Shown: positions 1 through 12,718, counted from the stretch's first letter. The stretch is DNA of 64,000 nt from Cheilinus undulatus (GCF_018320785.1 NC_054886.1:3967207-4031206), one strand, 5' to 3'. Program-made: numbers and translations. Notes: a model not told the origin generated them from the sequence alone.

Positions 1-23
1 ACTTTACATGCTGTCCTTTATAC

Positions 24-655
24 CAGTGGTTTTCAACTGGTCCGGCCTCAGGACCCACCAGATCACCAAACAATTTTCCAAAAGAATTTCACCAACAAGT
101 GTTTGGTCACTTGAATATGTTGCAGTTTGGAGAGTGAGCAAACCAAAACACCTGATATAAAAAAAGAAAAAGGACAAAACTGACAAATTTTATACCCTCT
201 TACCCCACCATTATGTGTAATTTTTTTTTACAATTTTCAAGAGAACATGTGAAATTACTACAATATCAAGGGAAAAAGAGTCATTTGTTGCAAGAAGAGT
301 AGATAAATTAGTTGAAATATTGCTCAAACATTTAAATTTACTCAATTTCACTGTAAAACAGGATAAAATAAAAGGTATCAGTGCATGTCCAAAGAGGACT
401 TAACCCTTTAAAGCCAACTGTATCATATTTGATATGCACTTTTTTGATACCTCTATCTAATCAATATGATAAACAATTTCCTAAAACAACTTTTGTATAT
501 AATCATAAAAATGATAAAAATGGCTTCCAGTGGATTATCCATTTCAAACAATTCCTTAATGTATCAACTGTGGTACAAAAATGTATATGTGAAATTGTAT
601 GGCCTTGTTTCTTTTTCTGGATTTCAGTTAAATAAACATCTCATTTCCATATTTC

Positions 656-690
<35 letters not shown>

Positions 691-832
691 CTGGCTATTA
701 TTTGAGGTATCAGGCTTTAAAGGGTTAAGGACTTATACCACAATTATTTTTTTTCAGACACTGAGTCGCCACCCACAGAAAACTGCTCCTCGACCAACTT
801 TTGGGTCTTGACCCATCGCTTGAGAACCACTG
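24..832. mobile_element. hAT-like non-autonomous element, nested
   Basis: The ends are inverted copies of each other (CAGTGGTTTTCAAC at the left, its complement GAGAACCACTG at the right). They are flanked by near-identical 8-bp duplications (ctttatac at 16-23, tttaatac at 833-840). An 8-bp target duplication with CAG-type ends is characteristic of the hAT superfamily. No transposase coding sequence is visible, so it is a non-autonomous copy. A TTAA-flanked element (404-724) has inserted into it. Confidence 0.7.
404..724. mobile_element. piggyBac-like MITE, copy 1 (TTAA target)
   Basis: A 321-bp element bounded by TTAA on both sides (400-403 and 725-728), with inverted ends CCCTTTAAAGCC and GGCTTTAAAGGG. 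TTAA duplication and CCC...GGG ends are the signature of piggyBac-type transposons. It contains a long A-run near 658-688. A longer relative lies at 56204-57359 and shares both ends and much of the interior. No transposase is encoded here. Confidence 0.7.
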
Positions 833-1216
833 TTTAATACAACATGGTAATGATTTCTACTGTATGAATTTTTGAGATTATTGTTGATTAAAAATGAAGT
901 AATTGGGAGAAAAATGGGAGAATTGCTGATGAATTTTCTCAGACATTTCCTGGATATTTTGATGGTATAACTTGGAATTTTTCAAGTGTTTTCATTGAAA
1001 CACTTGAAAAATAATGTGATTAAATTTTTGAGTATTTTCATGGGAATTTAGGACATTTTTTGGATGTTTGGAAGAGTTTGGATATGTTCATGCATTTTTG
1101 TGTGAATTTGTGAAATGTGTTTGTAATTTCTGGGAGATTTTAATTTGATTTGTGGGGGAGTTTGCTTTGAAAATTTTAGCTATTCTCAAGGAAACTTTGT
1201 TTTTTTTTCAAGAGTG

Positions 1217-2204
1217 CCTGGATGCAGCAGAGGACCTCCACTTCACGCCAGAAGTCGGAAAATCGCCGCCGCATATCTCATCTTCTAACACCGGAGGTTG
1301 CTTGAACTGAACGTCTTCTTTGTTGTTTTCTCTGTGTGTCATGGCGGTGAGTCCACCACATAAGGAAAAACAAGTAGACAAAAAATATGTGAGTTTTCAG
1401 ACTAACAAGCACAGCAATTACATAAAATTAATTTTAATAACTTGATTTATGTTTCAAATTCACATATCACTGAGCACAGACGTAATATCTGATGGGAGAT
1501 TGGCTGGCTGGACCACCACCATGCTGCCAGCGGCAAGTCGCTAAATCATTCAATACAGTGGACGAGGTCTGTGCACGTTTTCAGATTAAAAAGCTCAAAC
1601 GACAAGATTACATGGATTTTTTCGAATCATTTATAATAAATGATCGATATTAAAATTATAATTGATGGTGAAACATGAAAGCAGAATCCATTGTCTTGTA
1701 TTTTCTGAAATGAAAAGATGTACTCAATGATTTAAAATAAAATAATTTTATAAATAATACAGTTTCATATATGTATAGATACGTACTTTTATCTTGAATT
1801 TATTTGATCTTTTTATTCTGAAAACTTACACAGTCCTTGTCTACTGTAATGATGTAGCGGACTTGACTCTGGCAACTCTGACGTTAGTGTCCAGCCAGCC
1901 AGCCAATCTCCTGTCACATATTATGACTGTACAAAGTGATACTTGAATTTGGATCATAAATCGATGTATTAAAATTAATGTTATGTAATTGCGGTGCTTG
2001 TTAGTCTGAAAACTTATGTATTTTTCATCTACTTGTTTTTCCTTATGTGGAGGACTTTCCTCTATTAACATGGCGGCAACACACGGAGAAAACAACAAAG
2101 AAGACGTTCGGTTCACGTGACTTCTGGTGTTAGAAGACGAGATATGGTGGCGCTTGTCTGGTCTGACTTCTGGTGTGAAGTGAAAGTCCTCTGCTGCATC
2201 CAGG
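1217..2204. mobile_element. Foldback element with ~360-bp inverted arms
   Basis: The sequence from about 1217 to 1580 recurs in inverted orientation from about 1840 to 2204. The outer ends read CCTGGATGCAGCAGAGGAC and its complement. Arms of this length around a short AT-rich centre (about 1580-1840) fit a non-autonomous DNA transposon of foldback type. The open frame on the minus strand inside the right arm (1841-2116) is not a recognisable protein. I could not define a target duplication, so the superfamily is open. Confidence 0.65.
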
Positions 2205-2319
2205 TCCCTCTCTTTTTTTTCAGTTTCAGGAATTGGGAGATGGGGTGTCCTCTGAGAAGTCTATAATTGTATGGACATTTTGGGGGTGTTCCATTATCTT
2301 CAAATAATTTGGGGAAATA

Positions 2320-2891
2320 CAGTGCTTAACAAATTTATTAGACCACCTGTCGTATTCGTCTCAGGGACCATCCAGCATCATGAAGTGCTTTAATGCGGAC
2401 TCTTTCATTTTCAGTCAGCTCTCCACGTTTTACCATTTTGAACAGGAATGAGGAATTTCAAACTGAATTCACCTTTTTATACCCAAATTTGAGCTGGCTC
2501 ACTGGGCTTCTCTGAGAAGTCAGAAATGAATCAAGCATAACATTCAACCACTAAAACTAATTTTTCTCTTAAGGAATGCAAGAAAATAACTATAACTTGA
2601 CATATTAATCAAGAAATAATAATAATGTGTCTTACTATTTTTTCAGTTTTTTTTGTTTGTTTGTTTTTTTAAATCAGTTAATTTGAAAATTGATGGATAA
2701 CAATAAAAATTATATTTTAGCATTAAAAATATCATTTGGGTTAAAGAGCTTCTACATATTGGTGTTTTAACCATTGCAGAAACATAAAAAAATGTTTTTG
2801 GTAATTCCCAATGCTGTTAATTTAGGGCAGCTGTGGCATAAACCTTACTTTGGTTAGGGTTAGGGTGGTCTAATACATTTGTTAAGCACTG
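2320..2891. mobile_element. TA-flanked MITE
   Basis: Inverted ends of about 30 bp (CAGTGCTTAACAAATTTATT at the left; the right end is its complement with mismatches) lie next to TA dinucleotides at 2318-2319 and 2892-2893. TA duplication suggests the Tc1/mariner superfamily. No coding sequence is present. The interior is AT-rich and otherwise unremarkable. Confidence 0.6.
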
Positions 2892-3379
2892 TATATGTTG
2901 GTAAGTTTTGGGGAATTTGCTCTTCTGATTCTTTTTGCACTTCTCCTCCTCCTCCTCCTTCACAGCCCTCAGAAAAAAAATTCTTCATTTTGCCTGCTTT
3001 ACTCTCCTCATCATCCGCTGCTCTCTGTCGTTTCTTCATCTTGCTCTCTATCCCTGCTTTGTTCTCTATTCTCCACACCTTTTTTCTCTCAATCTTCTAC
3101 AAGGACTCTCTGCAATCATTAAGTCTACAGCCCCTGACTCAATAATGGAGAAGAAAAAAGCAATTATTTTTCTTTTTTGATGTGCTATCAATCCAAAACC
3201 TTTCAAAACTGTCCATAGAAACATGTTGCTAACCCTACCTCACTCTCACTCTCTGAAAACTGTCAGTCGCAGTCTTCAGCACCACGGACAGCTCCACTTC
3301 TACTCTCATTTAGCCTAAATACTTTAAACCGACTTTAAACAGCAATGAATCTTCCTACACACATAGTTATATCACTTTA

Positions 3380-3890
3380 ACAAGATGTGTTAAAGAGTCT
3401 TGTTGTTGTTCGTACGAAGGATCTCCTGAACCTCTCTATTCTTCAGCACAGTGAGAGAAACCTGCTGCTCCTCCTCCTCTGCCCGGGGGGAAGACTGTGG
3501 AGAGGGTGTCTGCTAAAGTCCATTATAGCCTTCAGTCTGCACAGTGTGGCTCTCTCCACCACAGGTTTTTAAAGTGTCAAGCCTCCTGCTGAGAACCGTG
3601 CCAGCTTTTTTAACCATTCTGTCCAGCCTCTTGGCGTTTTTATCAGTCAGGCTGCCTCCCCAACAAACTGCAGCATAGAACATGGTGCTGGCCACCACAG
3701 TATGGTGAAACAAGGACAGCATTTCCCTGCACACATCGAAGGACCTCAGCCCACACAGGAAGAAGAGGTGGCTCTGCCCGTCTTATAGAGCAGGTCTGTT
3801 TTCTGGGTCCAGTCCAGCTAACAGCACCCCCAGGTATTTACAGCTGTGCACCTGGGGCGTTTTTGGGCTCGTCTGTTGCAGACCTCTACA
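3380..3890 (-). mobile_element. LINE reverse-transcriptase 3' fragment
   Basis: The minus-strand frame at 3513-3734 reads VVASTMFYAAVCWGGS followed by a D-A-K-R-L-D-type stretch. This is a pattern I know from the C-terminal region of fish non-LTR retrotransposon ORF2 proteins. It is short, broken and 5'-truncated, a dead remnant. The family (Rex1/CR1-like) is an inference from the wording of the motif only. Confidence 0.5.
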
Positions 3891-3987
3891 ATGCAGCAAC
3901 CTCTACTGTGGGGTGGGTGGTGAAGTGCATTACCCAAAACTAGAATGAGGCACTCAAGGACATATATTTTTTGCTCACTGTCAGAGG

Positions 3988-4250
3988 TTAAAGGTCACAT
4001 ATTATACAAATTACACTTTTTCAGTATTTTCTAACAAAATGTGTGCCCTTGGCCTGTCCACAATGCCCCCTCTCTCTTTCTCCAGCTTTCAGAAATTGTG
4101 TGCTGAAACAAGCCGTTGTCAGATTTTCCCCTCATGATGTCGTGTTGGGAGTTAGCCCTGCCCCCAGGTTCGATTGTCCCTCCCTGCGTGGAAGAAAGTT
4201 CCGCCCTCCTCTCCTGATCCCCAGCTGGCAGCTGAGAGGAGGATCAGGAT
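3988..4250. mobile_element. MITE family X, copy 1 (truncated)
   Basis: The stretch begins AAAGGTCACATATTATAC and continues through a CCCCTCATGATGTC segment shared with 13766-14195 and 20741-21252. This copy loses similarity at about 4250 and has only one end. It is the most decayed of the three copies. The shared ends and lack of coding sequence suggest a non-autonomous DNA element. Confidence 0.6.
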
Positions 4251-5632
4251 CACTAAAGCGGAAGTACATTAAATACATCTATTCTAAAACAGTAGCTAAC
4301 GATAGATGCTAACAAAGAATGACAGTTGTTTTGATATGAATTCACCTTGAATTTGTAAATATCAATAAATTTATTGCTATCACATGTTCACACTGTTTGC
4401 ACTGTAAGCTGTAGATAAGTAAATAAGGTGGATACCACATTATTCCTGGGGGTTCTACTGTAGATATGAATGTGGGTGGAACTTCCTGTCCAGTAACAAT
4501 AATAGCATAAACGCGATTCTCACAAGGGCCTACTAAAGTGATTTAGCATCAACAGTGGTTGTTCTGAAATAAACATTTGCAATAAATACTGCTTCATTTT
4601 TGTCAAATCAATATGAGCTGAAAGTTTTAAATAATATTTTCTGTAAAGTACCTGTCAGTACCTGTTGCTTCGTTGCTGGTAACACTAACATGACAAAGTC
4701 AAATTTTTGGATTGTCTGGTTTTATGAATACAATTCCCACATTTTAAGAGGGATTAGTTTGTAAAATAAGAATTTCAGCAACCCCACAAACTAGAAGTTT
4801 ATCTGAACTCCTTTAAACTCCTTTAACAAAACATGATCGTCTCTTTCTATACTGATATGAAGCTAATAAAGTTAGCTAAATATGCTTGTCTAGGTTATCT
4901 GAGGTAATGTCATCACTTTGTGCTCTCTAGTAGAGGGCGGAGAAATAACGTTTTCCTGTTTGAGGTGAAGCAGTCGAAGTTTATATATTTAGGTATCCAG
5001 ATTGCTCTAATAATCACTTTCAGCGTATCGTTTCTATGCAAAGTCCCATTTTGATAGCACAGACCGAAAGTTGCTCATATATTTCACGCAAAGATGCAAT
5101 TAGTTTTTTTCTTCAGGCAATGCTTTACAAAAAAAAAAAAAAAAAAAGACAAGCTTATTTCCGCCACAATATTTCTCTGTGTGTCTGAAGACAGACTATA
5201 CCAGTGGTACTCAACCTCAACTTTAAAATCCTTTAGCGATAGCCACAATCCACCACCGGGGATGTACAGTATTTCACACAGATCAGTTGATTTATAGTTG
5301 AAATAAAATCAAACAGTGAGGTGGTGGGTTATTGTGTGGTTACATAGCACGCAATAGGCCTCAGAAAAATGTCTAGATAGTGTCAGAAGAAAGGATATGT
5401 TACTGATAATTAGCATTTGTTCTTTATTTTTGTAAGTTTCACCTGGCCTAAAGACTTCCATACTTTAGCTAAAAGGGGAGGGCCTCCATATTGGTCTTTG
5501 CCCTGCCTCACACCTGTAGCTCTTCCAGACACATCCTTCCACCCTGCGTCATTTTCTTTGGTTTCCTGTTTCTGATCTTTTGACAGTATTTATTATCAGT
5601 AGGACATTAAAGATCAAATAAAACACCCACAT
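4250..5632. other. Intergenic, no gene seen
   Basis: AT-rich DNA without a convincing reading frame. A hAT-like left end (CCAGTGGTACTCAACCTC, about 5200) appears without a matching right end nearby, and a short A-run lies at about 5131-5148. I see no exons of the receptor type here. Confidence 0.5.
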
Positions 5633-5948
5633 TTAGACAAGTTTCACTTTGATATTACATTGTCTCAACATGTGATCTGTGTGTGTGAGGCTCACTATGA
5701 TGATGTGTATTGCAGTGATCATTATAAAAGTGTGGGAGAGCATCAGCAGGAAGTGACTGAAGAAAGCTGCTAAAGGCGAGGGCATAAGAAGCTTCAGTTT
5801 GAACACAAGACAGCACGCCTCCATGAATAAACTTACTGAAGAGCTGCACCAGCAGCAGACTTCCTCCTATGCATGTTCCACTGATGTCCACAGATGTGTG
5901 TGGACAGAGAATGGTCACTGACCATGATGCAAGTGGCATGCAAACGCC
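5633..5948 (-). CDS. Candidate last two exons of an unrecognised membrane protein
   Basis: Two minus-strand segments fit splice rules and join in frame: 5837-5948 (acceptor TTTTGCACAG, donor GTAAGT) and 5633-5769 (acceptor CGCCTTTAG, stop TAA). The first ends one base into a codon and the second starts with the other two, so the phase agrees. The joined 81 residues contain a hydrophobic stretch in each exon (around CIGGSLLLVQLF, and around FIMITAIHIIIV), suggesting two membrane spans near a C terminus. I do not recognise the family, and no upstream exons were found before gene A begins at 6479. It may be a decayed fragment, or chance. Confidence 0.3.
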
Positions 5949-6478
5949 CTGTGCAAAATCAAAGCTTTATATTTAAGGCTGAAATACCCAATTATCATCA
6001 ATCTTTATTTGGCTCTTAATTATAAAAAAGTACAGTACATACAAGATCTGCTCATAAAAAGAAATCTATTACAGCAAAATCATCCAAAACTCATGTAAAT
6101 ATTTTTTAACACATGGTAAGGACAGAGGCTGTTAAATCTTCTCATCAGCACTAATCACATTTGTTTACACCCACTGTGTAACCCAGAGACCCTTTGGACA
6201 CGTAGACCAGTGAAGCTGGGAATTAAACCACCAAGCTTTTAATAAAAATGCTTCCAACTCTGCTGACAATCTGATCAAACTTTCAAAGGTACATGACCTC
6301 TTATGTGACTGCACAAAATCAAACTTTTAATTCTAAATAAATTAATAGTAAGGAGAAAAAATGAGGCGACATTTTGGAAATGTGCTGCACAAAGCTTTGA
6401 TTTTGGCAGCACAGAAGCTACAAGACACTGTTGGAAATTCTAAAAGAGCTGTGATAAAATCCCGTCTCACTAAATGTT

Positions 6479-9400
6479 CTATTTCTTCACACTATAATAC
6501 ACACATTCACTCCAGGTTTGGTCCCTCTGTGGCCTCGATCTGTCCGTTAAGTTGGCACCCAAAGCGGCATAGTAGAGGTTGAGTTTGGTTTGGTAACCCT
6601 AGCAACAGACATAATAATACACGTTAGATGATGAATTCTTTGATTAAAGTGTGTATAAATATTGATTCAGTGCTAATCACCTCTGCAGTCATGGTGGATG
6701 GAACGGCTGCTCCAGGCTTCAGCTCTGAAAGGGAAGATGCATGATGTTTTTTTTTTTTTTTTTTTAATTCAATTCCAGTCCAGTGGACATAAAATAAAAT
6801 AAAAGGATCTCTAGTTACTGTTGGATTGGCTGCTGTTTCTCTTTTTCATCATGCACAATGCAAAAGTCAGCAAAACAGCCAGGATGGTGGTGCAGGCCAA
6901 AGCTCCACTCATCAGTTTCCCCTCATCTGTTGAAAGTCAGACATCAGTGAACCAGATAAGCAGAAGTCATGACACATCGACGTGAGACTGCAGCAGCTGC
7001 AGACTGAACCCACGATCAACCCACTGAGCCACAGCTGCTCCGCAGAGGTCACAGTTTGGTTCACTTTGTGGTCGTGGTTTGGTAGAGGTTCGGTTCAGCA
7101 GCTTTAAAGCAGCAGGAAGTCCCAGACTTATTTCTAGGTGTCTCTTATTTCTTATTTTATGTGGTGGTAGAAACAACCACAGTTTGTTCATGTTACAGTT
7201 TAAAACTGTAGTTGGTACAGACTGTAGTGTATGAATGTTTATTTAAAAAAGGGCAAAATAAAAAAAATTCAAGTAAGAAAAGCAACACAGAAATGATTAA
7301 AATTCCCTAATTTAAGTTATGAAACAAGCACAGCAGTAAAAAAGGAAACCAATATGTGCATCCCAAAACAAAGTACTATGTCTATAATTTATAAAGTGTG
7401 CAGTCACATGACTTACACACTCCATTACACCTGCAGAGGTTATAAACATTCACACCATCTACCAACATGGATCTTGACCCAGCAGGTCTTCTGTGAACCT
7501 TGTAGGGCTGTTGTCAGTGGTTTTACATGAAAAATAAAAAAAATAAGAGTTCTATTTGGACTGATTTCTGAATGTTTCTGGGAAAAATCCTGGATAAAAT
7601 CAATAAAACCAAATGTGAAAATTCCCAAACACTTCTTATGAAAATTCCAGTTTGGGTAAACTGACAACAACAATTCTATAATAATTCAGGCTAAAATATG
7701 CATCTATTTATGCATATGCATCTATTTTAGTTCTTGTGCTGTCAAATGCTTAAACAAAGGAACTTAAAGAGCCTTAGACTAACTTCCACTGAAAACAGAA
7801 ACACATCCACTCCATGTCCACAAGTAGACATGTGAAAATCTCCTTGAAAAATAGATTGAAATCTTGTTTTTTATGCCTTTTTTAAAAAACATGGCAAAAA
7901 ATCCTGACTGAGGATTTCATAAATCATAATCATTTGGACCTTATTTGATCAAACACATACCTTAAACTGTCCCTTTGTTTCCATTTGTCATACGTCATAA
8001 TCTTTCTTACATCTAAAAGAGCAGGCCAGCTTCCAAACAGGAAGTCAGTAACCCATAGTTTAAGAGAGTAGAAAAAATGTAAAGTAGTTTGAATGCAAAA
8101 TAGCTGAATTTTAAAATTAGATTTAGAAAAAAAGGTTGCAATGAATTAATGTGAAATTTTAACCTTTCCACAGTATAACTGAAGCCTTCCTCCTCTGCCG
8201 TCATAAATCCTCCTGTAGACTAAAATAAATGTCATTTCTTTGTTCCTCTCTGGTGTAACACCCTGAGGTTGTTTTTAAAAACAGAGCAGGGAGGTTGAGT
8301 GGAGGGACAACAGGTCAGCAGGTCTCTAGATCAACGTTCTCTTCTGTGGTTTAAGAAAAAAAAAAAAAAAACTACATCTGCTGTTCTTTGACAGCTAGAA
8401 GACTGCTCACACTCACAACCATTAATATGAGGCATGCTTTGGAATAAATGTGTTTTATTCCGCCTTTTTTCAGCTCTATTTATCTCATCATTAAAATCAG
8501 GCCATGTTATTCATTTCTGTGTTGTTTTTTAATTATTTTTGCCTTTTTTGTCTAAAGACTGTACCGACTTTGAGAGGTATTCTTAAACAGACAGGGGGAT
8601 CAAACTGTCACTAAAAATACTCAGTCAGATAAACTTAGAGATACGTATGAAGCCCGTTTCCACCACTGATAAAAGAAAAATGTGAAAGTTAGGCAAGTCT
8701 AAAAAATTAAAGAGAATCCAAAGTGGAAAAAATGAGATAAAAGTTCAAATTATGAAATTAAAAATGATTTTATAATTTTGACATTTTATCTCATAATTTT
8801 AATGTTTTATCTCATGGGTTCAACTTTTTATCGCATAATTTTGACTTTGTATTTCATAATTTAAACTTTATCTTACATTTTTTAATTTTTATCTTATAAT
8901 CATGACTTTTATCTTATAATTGTGACCTTTCCTTTTCTTAACATAAGTTTTTACGCAAATTGTTTAAGTTAAGGAATTCTAAAAAAAAAAAAAAAAAAAG
9001 AAAGAAAATCCTAAATCAAAATAATGAGATAGAAAGTCAAAATTATGTCTAAAAAATTATTCTGATAATTTGACATTTTATTTCATAATTTTAACTTTTT
9101 ATGTCATAAGTTTGACTTCTATCTCATAAGTTTGACTTTTTATTTAATAATTATGACTTTTTATTTCATAATTTTAATTTTTTATCTGAGTTGGACTTCT
9201 ATGTCATAAGTTTGAGTTTTTATCTCATCATTTTAACTTTTTATTTCATAATTATGACTTGTTATTTATTATTTTAATTTTATATCCAAAAGTTTGACTT
9301 TTATATCTCATAATTTTGAAGTTTTATTTCATAGTTTTTACTTTTTATTTTACAATTTTGACTTTCATCTCATAATTTTGACTTGTTATCTCATAATTAC

Positions 9401-10550
9401 GACTCTTCACAGGATGCCTCTTTTTTGTTGCTTTTTGGTTTTTTTTGTTTTTTTGTTTGTGTGTTTGTTTGTTTTTTAGAATTGCCTAACTTTCACATTA
9501 TTCTTTTCTATGTGGCAGAAATGGGCTTCCATACCTACGAATCAGAGACTTCTGGTTGATTTTTACATGCACCAACCAAACCGTTACACCCCTGCTTTTA
9601 TTGATGCATCGCTGGTGCAACCCAAAGTTTTATGCAGGCCAGAAAACAATATGTAAGGATAAGGAAAAAATAGTTTCAAAGTTTTCTGACCTTTAATCTC
9701 CAACCTGGTCCCGTTTCCAAACAGTATGTGTCCACATGAGACCACAGCGCAGTAGTAGGTCCCAGCATGAGAAAGATTCAGGCTCCTCATGGCCAAGTTG
9801 TAGACACAGGTGTGAGTGTGTGAGTGAGGGTTCCTCTCACACTGATCATTCCTGCCTCCATGGGTGTAAATGAGTCCTGGATGAGCTTCCTCAGAGTTTC
9901 TGAACCAGTAAACACTGTGTTCTCCATCACAGGTCCCAGTGTGGACTGTGCAGTTCAGAGTCACAGAGCCTCCTGGTTTTACTGAGTCGGACGCCGGCTG
10001 CAGGATGAAAGACGTGTTGCGAGAATCTGAAAACACGTTAGAGAGAAAAATTAAAATGTGCATGAATGTAGTAGCTGCATATGTGCAGTAGAAAACACTT
10101 TGCAAAGCACCTCTTAAAACCAAGAATATGCCCTCATAGAACTCAGTGATGGTGATGCTGGTTTGTCCGCAGTAGTACATCGCTGAGTCTGAGCTCTGCA
10201 CATAAGAGATGGTCAGATGATAGAATCCTCTTCCTGTCTGGACTGAGAAGCGTTTGGTGGCCTTAAACTGGTTGTGGAAGCTGTTAACATCAGGTATGTG
10301 AGTATAGATGGAGGAGATTATCTGGGGTTGCCCTCCTGCCATCTGCTTGTACCAAGACAGGTATTTGGCACTGGAGGTAAAGAAACACTCTAAGGTCACA
10401 TTTTGTCCGTGGTCAGCGTACAGCAGAGCACCATCTGCAGGAAACACAGAGCAGTTAAAGACCAAACAATGTTATTCATGAATTTAGAGCATAATGCAGC
10501 TACTTACAGGCTGTACAGAGACAAAGACAGAGCAGATAAAAACTGAGCAT
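6479..10550 (-). CDS. nitr: NITR gene A, inhibitory receptor, intact
   Basis: Novel immune-type receptor, 324 residues, six exons on the minus strand: 10508-10550 (signal peptide), 10111-10434 (V domain), 9691-10026 (I domain), 6819-6926 (membrane), 6681-6724 (linker), 6479-6598 (tail, stop TAG). All introns have GT-AG ends and the phases agree (1,1,1,1,0). The V domain shows VTLEC, WYKQ and DSAMYYC. The I domain has six cysteines and the J-like FGNGTRL. The membrane span is uncharged. The tail carries a perfect ITIM, LYYAAL, then CVYYSV. It should dampen activation through SH2 phosphatases at the surface of cytotoxic lymphocytes (family knowledge). Unlike all others here, V and I are separate exons, with an 84-bp intron at 10027-10110. 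The I domain almost matches genes E and F while the V domain does not. The 2.8-kb intron 6927-9690 holds a MITE. Confidence 0.88.
6927..8647. other. Gene A intron, left part: no feature seen
   Basis: This is the part of the long gene A intron between the membrane exon and the MITE at 8648. It is AT-rich, with a run of A at about 8356-8371, and shows no exon or transposon signature I can support. Short open frames on the minus strand here lack homology cues and splice context. Confidence 0.5.
8648..9531. mobile_element. TA-flanked element carrying an internal minisatellite
   Basis: Inverted ends of about 50 bp (TGAAGCCCGTTTCCACC at the left, TGGAAGCCCATTTCTGCC as the complement of the right end, both running into GTGAAAGTTAGGCAA) are flanked by TA. 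The interior, about 8750-9400, is a degenerate tandem array of about 20-bp units around TTTGACTTTTTATCTCATAA. It lies in the long intron of gene A. There is no transposase. Confidence 0.65.
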
Positions 10551-10613
10551 CCTTCTCTCTCTGCTGTTCACACTTCGATGGCATTTGACTAATGTGGGTC
10601 ATAAACATCTGCA

Positions 10614-10622
10614 GCATTGGCG
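10614..10622 (-). promoter_or_regulatory. CCAAT box of gene A
   Basis: ATTGG at 10616-10620 reads CCAAT on the gene's strand, about 66 bp before the start codon (10550). The same box sits 65-90 bp before the start codon of every other first exon in the window, which makes it more than chance. Confidence 0.5.
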
Positions 10623-10999
10623 GAAAGAATCTGACCCAGATAGGAGTTTCTTGTGTCACTGCTCACACGAAAGGAAGTCAGAGGTCATGAGGTCCAAGGT
10701 GGTTAAAGGCTCTTTTTTAAATCATTAGTGCTAGTAAAGGGAGGCTTTAGAAATCCACTCAAACTTTCACATTACAGCAAGTCTTTTATCACACAGGATT
10801 ACTTTGGCACCTCGGCTAAATTATAAACTCTGACGTCAGAGTTTGATGTGTTTACACAGGATGAGCAACATCTGAGCCACACTCAAATTCACTGACATTT
10901 CCAACAGAAAACATGGAGGTGCCGATGAGAGCAGAGAGACTGATGCATGGTGCTCTCTTCTTTTTAAACTCCATTAAAAAGTAGCACACAGATCAGTGA

Positions 11000-11590
11000 T
11001 ACTCAACATCACTGGCTCTGGAGCCACATGTGGCTCTTTAATGTCTTAATCTGAAGCCACTTTTCGACCATTTTTGCTCTTTTTCATGAGTTTGAGACAC
11101 TTTTTTCCTGCTTCTTTGCAATTTTTCACCCTTTTCAGCTGCCTTTTGCCATTAAATGCCACATTTACACTATTTTCCCACCTTTTTACAGCTTTTTTTT
11201 CTATATTAGTCAGTTTTCTCTCATTTGTTGTCTTTTTTTGACCACCTGTAATTTATTTTTTTGTGACTTTGCACCCATTTTTTCCACTTTTCTTCCAGAT
11301 TTTTCCATTCTATGCCTATTTTGCCCCTTTTCCACAAATTTGTTTGCCACTTTTAATCCATTTTTGCTGCTTTAAGCATATTTTTACCACTTCATTCAGC
11401 CACTTTTTGGACATTTTTGCATCACACTTTTGCTCTTTTTCATGGGTTTTAGCCATTTTTACCTTGCTTCTTTGCAATATCTTGCCCATTTTAGCTGCCT
11501 TTTGCCATTAAATGCCACTTTTACCCTATTTTCCCACCTTTGTACAGCTTTTCTTTTGCCCATTTTAGTCACTTTCACCATTCAGATTGT
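11000..11590. repeat. hAT-like end plus CATTTTTGCC-type low-complexity array
   Basis: A hAT-like left end (CAGTGATACTCAACATCAC at about 10993) with the 'agccacatgtggctctt' pattern leads into repeated CCACTTTTGCCATTTTT-type units up to about 11590. Similar arrays lie inside the hAT element at 23793-24963 and at 38940-40860. The open frames across it are artefacts of base composition. Confidence 0.55.
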
Positions 11591-11615
11591 AGTTCTATTC
11601 AGTTTTTCTGAATTT

Positions 11616-11620
11616 TCAGA

Positions 11621-11651
<31 letters not shown>

Positions 11652-11675
11652 GTTATTATTATTATTAATTATTAT
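11616..11675. repeat. (ATT)n microsatellite
   Basis: Perfect to near-perfect ATT repeats. Confidence 0.9.
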
Positions 11676-11938
11676 TTTTGTTGCTGTTGTAACAATTTCT
11701 GAAAATCTTAGAATTAAAAAATGTATAATGTTGTTGATCATTATTTTCATATTCAAAACTGTGAAAATCCCCTTCAAGAAAAAATTTGAATGCGATATAT
11801 AAAAAGAGTTTATTTTTGGGGTTTTTACGTGACAAACATCCGGGTCTTTTACCCTTAACCTGGAATGGAAAGAGTTAACCCCCCCCCCAAATAATTAATA
11901 CTTGACATTTATGATTGGGTTGGGAAAAAAAAAAAAAC

Positions 11939-12665
<727 letters not shown>

Positions 12666-12714
<49 letters not shown>

Positions 12715-12718
12715 GAGA
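12666..12718. repeat. (AG)n microsatellite
   Basis: AG repeat, the far half of the tract interrupted by the MITE before it. Confidence 0.9.

Noticed and set aside
1841-2116. 91-residue minus-strand frame as a gene
   Set aside because: It lies within an arm of a foldback element and also appears, broken, in the other arm.
9584-10465. Reading the 293-residue frame as one uninterrupted exon
   Set aside because: The centre of this frame is unlike any receptor linker and has proper GT-AG ends; paralogues go directly from V to I. Kept as an intron, with the alternative noted.
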